A stretch of DNA of 7,643 nucleotides, from contig DUHG01000132.1 in NCBI GenBank assembly GCA_013330975.1, positions 1 to 7,643 on the forward strand, in the 5' to 3' direction. A program made the translations under genes and the position numbers. Below are positions 1 to 5,978 of this stretch, in pieces (within the stretch, counting starts at the first letter, position 1; each line of letters starts with the position of its first letter). The notes beneath the pieces were generated by a model. That model made no database searches and was not told the origin of the DNA. It saw nothing but the letters and a program-made list of their open reading frames with translations. The DNA is from Candidatus Bathyarchaeota archaeon (GTDB lineage: Archaea > Thermoproteota > Bathyarchaeia > Bathyarchaeales > Bathycorpusculaceae).

Positions 1-884
1 CCTACTGAAGTATATGGTCCTATGTAGACCCCGCTTTCTATGATCGCGTTTTCCCCAATGACTGTTGGTCCCCGAATAATCGCGCCTTTTTTCACCTGCG
101 CGTTCTTTCCAACCGTAACCCGCCCTTGGGCACAGACACCATCCAAACTGGCTTCTTGCTTGGCTTCCATCTCGTCGAGAACCAGTATGTTTGCTTCCAA
201 TATGTCTTCTATTGTGCCGGTGTCTTTCCACCATCCCTCTACGATTCTGTAGCCGACACTGTAGCCCTCCTGAAGCAAGAGCTGTAGTGCTTCGGTGATC
301 TCGAGTTCGCCGCGCCATGAAGGCTTAAGTTTGTCTATAATGTCAAAAATCAATGGTTTGAAAAAGTATATGCCCGTCAATGCATAATTGCTTGGCGGTT
401 CCTTTGGTTTTTCAACGAGTTTGCAGAGTTTTCCTTCCTTGTCGAATTCTGCCACTCCAAATTGCTGTGGGTGCTCAACCTTGCTTAGAAGCACCATCGA
501 ATCGTACTTGTTCTTCTCGAATTCTTTGGCAACCCCTGTGATTCCGCCTTTTAGCAGGTTGTCACCAAGGTATACGATGAATGAGCTGTTGCCTACGAAG
601 TTTCGGGTTAGACCTACCGCCTGCGCGATGCCGCCTGGTTTCTCCTGATCGACATATTTTACTTTGACGCCGAATTTGCTGCCATCTTGATAGTAATCCC
701 GGACTTTTTCAGGCATTACTCCTCCAATTATTATTGCAATGTTCTTTATTCCGACGTCTCGTAGGTCTTCCAACACGTACTGAGAAATTGGCTTATTGGC
801 CACGGGAATCAATTGTTTCGGTCCTGTATGAGTCAGCGGTCTAAGTCTAGTTCCGTGACCCCCGTGAAGTATAACACCCTTCAA
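1..884 (-). CDS. rmlA: Glucose-1-phosphate thymidylyltransferase, archaeal long form (3' end outside window)
   Basis: This enzyme joins glucose-1-phosphate and dTTP into dTDP-glucose, the first step of dTDP-L-rhamnose synthesis, in the cytoplasm. I translated 294 codons before the left edge. The nucleotide-binding loop LHGGHGTRLRP is at residues 6-16 and PKQLIPVANKP at 22-32. The metal-site GDN is at 107-109, EKP at 158-160, GELEIT at 192-197 and WWKDTGT at 218-224. From about residue 250 the chain changes to hexapeptide-like repeats (for example VTVGKNAQVKKGAIIRGPTV), the start of a left-handed beta-helix. Archaeal long-form members are about 350 residues, so some 50-60 are missing. The start is a TTG (882-884) overlapping the rmlD stop as TTGA, which implies translational coupling; no ATG lies near, and the TTG gives exactly the family N-terminus MKGVILHGG. 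The family also contains UDP-sugar and bifunctional pyrophosphorylases, so dTTP specificity is inferred from similarity and from the rmlD neighbour. Confidence 0.9.
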   Translation of the reverse strand, partial: MKGVILHGGHGTRLRPLTHTGPKQLIPVANKPISQYVLEDLRDVGIKNIAIIIGGVMPEKVRDYYQDGSKFGVKVKYVDQEKPGGIAQAVGLTRNFVGNSSFIVYLGDNLLKGGITGVAKEFEKNKYDSMVLLSKVEHPQQFGVAEFDKEGKLCKLVEKPKEPPSNYALTGIYFFKPLIFDIIDKLKPSWRGELEITEALQLLLQEGYSVGYRIVEGWWKDTGTIEDILEANILVLDEMEAKQEASLDGVCAQGRVTVGKNAQVKKGAIIRGPTVIGENAIIESGVYIGPYTSV

Positions 885-1777
885 GTTTCCATCTCAGCCT
901 TCAGTTTCACGATTCCTTCAACTATGTTAAGGGGTTTCGCTTTAAGTTGTTTCCTTATCTTCTCTGTGTTCAACGACGAGTCACGTGGTCTCTTGGCAAC
1001 CCAAGCTTTCAATTCACTCATCTTTTTTGGCTTGATTAAGTCTGGGTTCAGATTGAATGTTATAGCTATTTGTTTGGCGAATTCGAAACGGCTTATTCTT
1101 TGGCTGCCCGATGCATGGTATATGCCGTGAAGGTCCTTTTCTGCCACTTCAATTGTCATTTCAGCGAGATTGTCTGCAAGTGTTGGTGTATTGATGTGGT
1201 CCTTCACAACGCTGATTTCTTGGTTTTTCTTGAGTTTTTCAATTACCCATTTGACGAAATCTTGTTTGTAAGGGTGCCGACCGTAAAGAACACTAGTGCG
1301 AAGTATTGCATTGTTCCTGCAATGTTCCGTGACTTGTTTTTCGCCCTCGAGCTTGGTAAATCCGTAGTAGTTTATTGGGTTTGGCTTTTCCTTCTCGTCA
1401 TACCACCCTTTCTCTCCGTCGAAAACATAGTCCGTTGAGACATACACCAGCTTTGCATTGAGCTTTTCACAGGCTATTGCCAAGTTTCGCGTTCCCTCCA
1501 CATTTACTTTCCAAGCATGTATTCTGTTGGTTTCGCATCTGTCAACATTAGTTTCTGAAGCCGTGTGGACCACCAATTCCGGTCTGATTTTGCTAAAAAG
1601 AGCCTCAACCTCAGAAGGCTCTGTAATGTCAGTTCTCAAAGCGTTTGCATGTAAAGGTTCAGCCAAGTCTGTGGGGACAATAGGAAAGTCTTTCTCTGCC
1701 TGAGCAACTATTTTGTTACCTAATAGTCCACTCGCGCCAGTAACAAGCACCTTGGGTTTTTGCTTATACGCTTCCAT
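881..1777 (-). CDS. rmlD: dTDP-4-dehydrorhamnose reductase
   Basis: The 298-residue product is an extended short-chain dehydrogenase that reduces dTDP-4-keto-L-rhamnose to dTDP-L-rhamnose with NAD(P)H. The Rossmann loop TGASGLLG is at residues 13-20. STDYVFDG at 114-121 is the family hallmark, and the catalytic pair of the YxxxK motif is Tyr138 and Lys142 (YYGFTK). Substrate-side motifs DHINTPT (193-199) and RPRDSSL (263-269) also match RmlD. The length is normal for the family. The ATG start at 1775-1777 has a purine-rich Shine-Dalgarno stretch just upstream. The gene is the likely first cistron of an rmlD-rmlA pair, since a 267-base gap with a TATA-like box precedes it and rmlA overlaps its stop. 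RmlD-like proteins include other sugar-nucleotide reductases and MAT2B-like proteins, but the rmlA coupling favours rhamnose. Confidence 0.88.
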   Translation of the reverse strand: MEAYKQKPKVLVTGASGLLGNKIVAQAEKDFPIVPTDLAEPLHANALRTDITEPSEVEALFSKIRPELVVHTASETNVDRCETNRIHAWKVNVEGTRNLAIACEKLNAKLVYVSTDYVFDGEKGWYDEKEKPNPINYYGFTKLEGEKQVTEHCRNNAILRTSVLYGRHPYKQDFVKWVIEKLKKNQEISVVKDHINTPTLADNLAEMTIEVAEKDLHGIYHASGSQRISRFEFAKQIAITFNLNPDLIKPKKMSELKAWVAKRPRDSSLNTEKIRKQLKAKPLNIVEGIVKLKAEMET

Positions 1778-1780
1778 ACT

Positions 1781-1790
1781 CTCCCTTCCT
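1781..1790 (-). promoter_or_regulatory. Shine-Dalgarno site of rmlD
   Basis: On the minus strand this reads AGGAAGGGAG, ending three bases before the ATG of rmlD. AGGAAGG sits 6 bases from the start codon. It is the clearest ribosome binding site in the window and supports the ATG at 1777 as the true start. Confidence 0.6.
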
Positions 1791-1835
1791 ATTCCCAGAC
1801 ATATTAAAGCAGTCTTTTCTGGCGATTAGTGTCTG

Positions 1836-1847
1836 ATCTATATAGAT
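1836..1847 (-). promoter_or_regulatory. Candidate TATA-box promoter of rmlD-rmlA inside a palindrome
   Basis: ATCTATATAGAT is a perfect 12-base palindrome containing a TATA-like core. If used as an archaeal box A, transcription would start about 25 bases downstream, near 1815, leaving a leader of roughly 35-40 bases with the rmlD Shine-Dalgarno site. The position suits a promoter for an rmlD-rmlA unit. AT-rich palindromes occur by chance, and no upstream BRE is obvious, so this is tentative. Confidence 0.35.
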
Positions 1848-1943
1848 TCAATTCTATCGGCCCTATATTTCCTGATTCTCAGTTTCTATTAATTGTCATC
1901 TTTCTAAGATAGCAACCGTGCTGGTCAAGCTATTTTTTTGACT

Positions 1944-1958
1944 GGCGGATTTCCCGCC
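1944..1958. repeat. Small GC-rich hairpin in the gap upstream of rmlD
   Basis: GGCGG and CCGCC form a perfect 5-base-pair stem around the loop ATTTC. A run of seven T lies just before it on the plus strand (1933-1939), which is the wrong order for a plus-strand terminator; on the minus strand the stem is followed by a run of A. It is therefore not a recognisable terminator for the upstream GT2 gene. The role is unknown. Confidence 0.25.
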
Positions 1959-2044
1959 TTAGGCTACTGGGAAAGCAACCTATGTTATCATATACTATTC
2001 AGACAGAATTTAAACTCCCAAGATCTCGGCGAATTGTTGCTGGT

Positions 2045-3097
2045 CTATCTTTTTTTCCGTAGGATTAACTTCAAACTGTAGTAGACGAGCAGTACCGAAA
2101 GGGGGATCCCAACGATTACGCTTCGCATCGTTGCTTTCAAGCCTTTTGAGAGTCCTCTTTTCTTTATCTGAAAAATCATGAACGCCCCTAAATACGTTGG
2201 ACCTGTTAAAGCCAAAATGAGATTCTGGTCTGCAAATCCATAGATCATAAGAATGACTATGGGGACATACCCCAAGTAGAACAGAATGCGCTTGTTTTCC
2301 ATGAAGAATTCTATCGCAGCATTGAGTGTCATAGGGGATTTGTAAGCTAGAAGCTGAACTTTTGCCCTTTTTCCAATTCCTCGAAGAGAATTTCGCAGAG
2401 ACAGGTCAATTCCGGAGACTTCGCTAAATCTATTTCTGCGGGAGTTAACGTCTAAACCTATGACTTCTTCAACTTGAACAATCCTGAACCCTTCTTCTAT
2501 AGCTCGAAAGGAAAAGTCTGCATCTTCAATGACAGTGAAGTCGGGGTCAAAGGCAACTTTTTCCAACAGTTCCTTTGTTATTAGTGTTTGTCCCATTCCG
2601 ACCCAGTTAGCCTCGACTTTTTTTCTCTCTGTTTCAGAACCAACGTCAATTTCATTTAGTTTTTCGCTTATCTCCCCGATTGAGTCAACTAGCACATTAG
2701 TTACTTGTGCTGCCACAATATCCGCATTCTCTTCTTTGATGGTTTCAAATAGAAGAAATGCCGCGTCAGGTTTCAAAATTACATCGCTATCCCAGAAGAG
2801 GAGGAAATCGCCACGCATTTTTTGGATACATATATTCCTCGCTTCAGGTATGTTTGACTTTTCTATTACAAGTTCGTATCCATTGAAATCGGAATGTGCT
2901 AAAATCTGTTCTGCAGTTTTTGTGGTGTTATCTGTGCTTCCTCCGTCAACGACCAATATGAATAATCGTTGATGTGGGTAAGTTTGGCTCTGAACGGAGG
3001 CGAGCATCTCACTAATGATCCATTCCCTATTGAAAACTACGATGCCAATTGTTATCAAGGGCAGCGTGTGATTCTTAACTGAACCCATGTTTAACAA
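2045..3097 (-). CDS. GT2 family glycosyltransferase with C-terminal membrane helices
   Basis: The 350-residue product is a GT-A fold family 2 glycosyltransferase that would transfer a sugar from a nucleotide donor, probably to a lipid-linked or membrane-associated acceptor; donor and acceptor cannot be read from sequence. The N-terminal strand LITIGIVVFNRE is at residues 14-25, the nucleotide-binding segment VVDGGSTDN at 49-57, the metal-binding DSD at 103-105 and the ED of the catalytic-base region at 191-192. Three hydrophobic stretches, about 271-287, 293-310 and 326-346, should anchor the C-terminus in the membrane, followed by a basic tail (RKKR). The longest start is TTG at 3095-3097; an in-frame ATG three codons later (3086-3088) is equally likely, and neither has a clear Shine-Dalgarno site. 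The gene has its own upstream gap of 108 bases with a TATA-like box. A decayed relative lies on the plus strand at 5734-5978. Confidence 0.85.
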   Translation of the reverse strand: MLNMGSVKNHTLPLITIGIVVFNREWIISEMLASVQSQTYPHQRLFILVVDGGSTDNTTKTAEQILAHSDFNGYELVIEKSNIPEARNICIQKMRGDFLLFWDSDVILKPDAAFLLFETIKEENADIVAAQVTNVLVDSIGEISEKLNEIDVGSETERKKVEANWVGMGQTLITKELLEKVAFDPDFTVIEDADFSFRAIEEGFRIVQVEEVIGLDVNSRRNRFSEVSGIDLSLRNSLRGIGKRAKVQLLAYKSPMTLNAAIEFFMENKRILFYLGYVPIVILMIYGFADQNLILALTGPTYLGAFMIFQIKKRGLSKGLKATMRSVIVGIPLSVLLVYYSLKLILRKKR

Positions 3098-3134
3098 TTG
3101 TTACTATGGGCTCTGTTCATATGCATTTTGTTGT

Positions 3135-3170
3135 TCGAGATTTCTTGTCTTATATTTTCAAAAATCTCGA
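3135..3170 (-). promoter_or_regulatory. TATA-like box flanked by a 9-base inverted repeat, upstream of the membrane GT2
   Basis: TCGAGATTT (3135-3143) and AAATCTCGA (3162-3170) are perfect inverted copies separated by 18 bases. The spacer holds a TATA-like core that reads GAAAATATAAG on the minus strand (about 3150-3160), so the repeat is centred on the box. A start site about 25 bases downstream would fall near 3128. The arrangement resembles an operator that would cover the TBP/TFB site. No T-run follows either arm, so it is unlikely to be a terminator of the GT4 gene. Confidence 0.4.
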
Positions 3171-3205
3171 TTGACGCAACCACACGGAAGTAGCTCGTTT
3201 GGGTT

Positions 3206-4381
3206 TCATTCCATTAGTTTTCCAACATTATCCCATATTCTCTTCTTGAAATTCTCAGGTTCAAGAGTTGAAATTTCACGCCACAGTTCTGGTCTTCTTC
3301 TATCCCAGGATAGACTTCGTTCTTCAGAGCCAATAAACTCAGCGATTTTTCTCTTCAGACCGTCATAGTTCTCCCATCTGAATTCTTCAGGCACAAATTC
3401 GCCGCTTCCACCGCTGTTATGAACAAGAGTAATGCATCCACTTGCCAAAGCCTCTATTGGGGCTATTCCGAAGTGTTCACCTTCCATCAAATGAACATAA
3501 ATCTGGGATGCCTGCAGAGTACCAATCAATTCTCTTCTGGGAAGATTGGGTTTAAGCATGTAGTTAGGAGGCACCTTCTCCGAAAAACTGCTAAACCAGG
3601 TCTTGTCGCTTTCTACCAATCCGCCAATGCTTACAAATTCATATTCCGGAAGTTCTAACGCAAGTCTCTTAATTATTTCGTGCCGTTTCATGGGGATGAA
3701 CCGACCAACATATGTAACCCTTTTTGGTCTTTTCGCAAGTGCTTTATCACACCAAAAGGGGTCCAAGTCAACTGGTGGATACACAACGATAGGCTTTTGA
3801 ATTCCCATTCTTTCCCAGTAACGTTCAATCATGGCCTTGGTGTATTCACTGTTGCATAGCACTAAATCCATTTCCCTTACGCCTTCTTCTACCCACTTCT
3901 TGAAAAGCCAGAGGTAGACCTTTCTTTCAACGCTAGAGTGTTCATAGTCAAAGTGTATTTCAGGAAAATGGACGTAGGCTATATTCCTCTTAGCCTTGTT
4001 TAGGAAGACTGTTTCGAAAGGAGAAGAAGATTGTGTGGAAAACAAATAGTCATATTCCAAATTCTTTCTGAATTTCTTCAGTAATTTGACAATGTTGTGT
4101 CGTCTTTTGTAGATTGTGAATGGTGGTTCAGCCTCGATCCGTTTTCCGAGAGAGTGAACAATGGCGCCTTTTGGAAATTCTTCGCCCATTATCCCAGCGT
4201 ATCTTTCAGCGTCGAAATCAAAAGTCAGCAACTCAACTTTTTGCCCTCGTTCAGCTAGGGCTTTTATGATATTGTGGCAAACTTTTTCCCCCCCACCATA
4301 AACATCTAGGTAAGGATGAACAACCAAGAATGTTGGCAAGTCGTTCCAGTCCCTCTTTGGCTTCAGGATAGTTTTCTGCAA
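3206..4381 (-). CDS. GT4 family glycosyltransferase, Alg11-like
   Basis: The 391-residue product is a GT-B fold retaining glycosyltransferase. The N-domain has VVHPYLDVYGGGEKV (20-34) and YVHFPEIHFDY (136-146). The C-domain has NSEYTK (177-182), VVYPPVDLDPF (199-209), the donor-phosphate segment VGRFIPMKRHE (225-235) and GEHFGIAPIEALASG (301-315). The last contains the E-x7-E pair Glu302/Glu310 and is followed by VHNSGGSGEFV. This motif series matches the eukaryotic Alg11 family (alpha-1,2-mannosyltransferases acting on lipid-linked oligosaccharide on the cytosolic face). The relationship is clear, but mannose transfer here is inference. No transmembrane segment is evident. The longest start is TTG (4379-4381), directly after an in-frame TAA and without a Shine-Dalgarno site. 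A TTG at codon 15 (4337-4339), starting just before FLVVHP and preceded by GAGGG 11 bases away, may be the real one. Confidence 0.86.
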   Translation of the reverse strand: MQKTILKPKRDWNDLPTFLVVHPYLDVYGGGEKVCHNIIKALAERGQKVELLTFDFDAERYAGIMGEEFPKGAIVHSLGKRIEAEPPFTIYKRRHNIVKLLKKFRKNLEYDYLFSTQSSSPFETVFLNKAKRNIAYVHFPEIHFDYEHSSVERKVYLWLFKKWVEEGVREMDLVLCNSEYTKAMIERYWERMGIQKPIVVYPPVDLDPFWCDKALAKRPKRVTYVGRFIPMKRHEIIKRLALELPEYEFVSIGGLVESDKTWFSSFSEKVPPNYMLKPNLPRRELIGTLQASQIYVHLMEGEHFGIAPIEALASGCITLVHNSGGSGEFVPEEFRWENYDGLKRKIAEFIGSEERSLSWDRRRPELWREISTLEPENFKKRIWDNVGKLME

Positions 4382-4545
4382 GTCTTAAGCTTTTACATCA
4401 CAGTGTTCCGATTTCCTTTGGCGCGCGTCTGCTTTGTTGAGCAACAAGTTTCCAAAGGATTCTGTGGGGTATTTTCCCTGAAAAGCTCAGGTATGACTAA
4501 CTCCATGAGCAGAACTTGAATCAGCGTTGGCTCGGATAATTGCAA

Positions 4546-5358
4546 CTAACCCCGTTCAATTGTTCCGATTACTAGGCCATTTGCGAAAGGGAAAGGGCTG
4601 CCGAATTTCAATTTTCTCACGTTTTCCCAGTTTGTTTCGATCCATCTGTTTTTGGAGATTCGCCTCAAACAAAACATCTTGTCAAAATCTATTTTGCCAT
4701 TTCCAATCGCCACATCAAGATATGGATTGTAACCTATTGGCAGAGTTACGACAATCTCTCCGCCAGTTTTGAGGGATGCCTTCAGTTTTTCAAAGGCTAT
4801 TATAACTTTATCTGGTTCACGCGCTGACTCGGAGTAATTTGGATTTTCGTCCCAGCCCACGTGTTCCAAGGTTGAGATACTAACAATTAGGTCGTATTTT
4901 TTTGGGAGGCGGAGGTCTGCAACATCCTGGTTGACGACTCCTTTTGCTTTTTCGTGTTTGTCGACAATTTCATGTCGTACTTCAAAATAGTGTGAGAGTA
5001 CGTTTCCAACTTCCAAAACCTCTCCTTTGCAATGTCGCAAAATATCCCATATTATAGGGACTTCAACTGTTCTTTCAGATCGCCATGTCTGGTTGTATTT
5101 GTGGATGAAATATTTGTATTTTCTTTGTTGAAATGTGAATTTTCGCCAAGGAGACATTCGGTAATAGCAAAACCAAAAGAAGAGATTTAGTCGACGGCGA
5201 AGACTGCGGATGGTAGTTTTGAAAAGGTAAACGCTTCCTTTTTCCTTTGAGATTCGTCTCATCTTCAATAAGATGCCTTGTGTCTCTCCTTTTGCTTTTT
5301 CAGCCATGGTCATGACCGCTATCGGCGCCAATTTTACCTTTTCTATATCAGAGAACAA
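4546..5358 (-). CDS. Class I SAM-dependent methyltransferase of a polysaccharide locus
   Basis: The product, up to 270 residues, carries a Rossmann-type methyltransferase domain in its C-terminal two thirds. Motif I is GEVLEVGNVLSHYF (112-125), DLIVSISTLEHVGWDE (156-171) is the motif IV region and LKTGGEIVVTLPIGYNP (196-212) follows. It is preceded by a basic, partly hydrophobic segment (about 46-70, RSLRRRLNLFFWFCYYRM) that may be an amphipathic membrane-contact helix, and by RTVEVPI (96-102). The substrate is unknown; methylation of a glycan hydroxyl or a sugar intermediate fits the context. The start is uncertain. The longest frame uses TTG at 5358; ATG codons lie at 5313, 5307 and 5262. 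The first 32 residues look unlike the rest and border the decayed region, so the ATG at 5262 (MRRISKEKGS) is a reasonable alternative, though none has a clear ribosome binding site. The TAG stop is at 4546-4548. Confidence 0.78.
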   Translation of the reverse strand: MFSDIEKVKLAPIAVMTMAEKAKGETQGILLKMRRISKEKGSVYLFKTTIRSLRRRLNLFFWFCYYRMSPWRKFTFQQRKYKYFIHKYNQTWRSERTVEVPIIWDILRHCKGEVLEVGNVLSHYFEVRHEIVDKHEKAKGVVNQDVADLRLPKKYDLIVSISTLEHVGWDENPNYSESAREPDKVIIAFEKLKASLKTGGEIVVTLPIGYNPYLDVAIGNGKIDFDKMFCLRRISKNRWIETNWENVRKLKFGSPFPFANGLVIGTIERG

Positions 5359-5733
5359 ATAGCTTCCGATTTGTGCGCTACCATTCAGCTAGTCTGTGAC
5401 GGGCGCCAAAGTCTTTTCAAAGATGTTACCACAAATCCATCTTTAAAACAAACCAGATTCTTGCTGAATATTCTGCCTGTTGCTGTTTCTCAATTTCTCT
5501 CGGGCTGCATTACGAAAGTCAGTTCTGGTATTCAACAACATTCCTGAGAGTATTCAGTTTCTTTTGTAGGACATGTTGTCCTTGCGCTATTCTGGATTGT
5601 GCAGATTGCTTCTATATTATGTTTCTGTGATTATTTGGTCTATGCTTCGTATTTCACGGACAGCTTTTGCTATGGCGATACAAGTTGACGCAAGATAGAT
5701 ATGGTGACACATAATAACTGAAAATCGAAAACC
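5359..5733. other. Gap without an intact gene, probably decayed sequence
   Basis: Both strands were read. Only short open stretches were found: minus 5617-5712 (31 codons) and minus 5443-5541 (32 codons, preceded by AGGA right at the ATG), neither resembling a known family. No tRNA, clear terminator or repeat array was seen. Because the adjoining 5734-5978 holds a gene remnant, this part is probably also eroded sequence from the same rearrangement, but no homology could be recognised. Confidence 0.4.
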
Positions 5734-5978
5734 TTGATAACCGACTATTCGATCCCGCAAGTAACAATGGGTATTGTAGTTCTAAACCGAGAGCGGGTTG
5801 TCAACAGGATCTCGTCTCTCTGAAGAGTCAAACCTACCCTCACGAAAGACTGCCAGTTTTGATCGTTAATGGCGAAAGCAAAGATAACATAGTCAGACTT
5901 GCAGAGCAGTGATTGTCTAGATCTGATTTTAATGGATATGATGTTGCTGCAATAGCCTTTTGGTTCGAAGACGGTTAA
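5734..5978 (+). pseudogene. Decayed N-terminal part of a GT2 glycosyltransferase, opposite strand to the locus
   Basis: The plus strand encodes the N-terminal third of a GT2 enzyme related to the intact gene at 2045-3097. In one frame 5761-5820 reads VTMGIVVLNRERVVNRISSL, against ITIGIVVFNREWIISEMLAS in the intact protein. After a single-base deletion near 5820 the next frame reads LKSQTYPHERLPVLIVNGES (from 5820) against VQSQTYPHQRLFILVVDGGS. It passes an in-frame TGA at 5910-5912 and ends with SDFNGYD, matched by SDFNGYE. By my count 24 of 38 residues from SQTYPH to NGY are identical, and alignment is collinear except for the one deleted base. The conserved Asp of VVDGGS is Asn here, and similarity stops about 5945, before the DxD region. 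A TTG at 5734 may be the old start. With a frameshift, a stop and no C-terminal two thirds, it cannot be functional. The DNA differs widely from the intact copy, so this is an old paralogue or foreign relative, not a recent duplicate. Confidence 0.82.

Noticed and set aside
813..1130. Long plus-strand ORFs opposite rmlD and the other genes
   Set aside because: They are antisense shadows of genes with clear family motifs and have no motifs of their own.
1933..1958. T-run plus GGCGG/CCGCC hairpin as an intrinsic terminator
   Set aside because: The T-run precedes the stem on the plus strand, and on the gene-bearing strand it is a run of A; no plus-strand gene ends here.
4434..4447. Inverted repeat TTGTTG-AG-CAACAA as a terminator of the methyltransferase
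   Set aside because: Very small stem with no T-run on either strand, in AT-moderate sequence where such repeats occur by chance.
5443..5541. 32-codon minus-strand ORF with AGGA next to its ATG
   Set aside because: Spacing of the purine stretch is too short, the product resembles no family and it lies in a decayed gap.
5278..5547. 89-codon plus-strand ORF across the methyltransferase 5' end and the gap
   Set aside because: It lies largely antisense to the methyltransferase start region, is Cys/Phe/Ser-rich like other shadow frames, and lacks any motif.
5617..5712. 31-codon minus-strand ORF in the decayed gap
   Set aside because: Composition looks protein-like, but there is no ribosome binding site or recognisable family and the length is within chance expectation.
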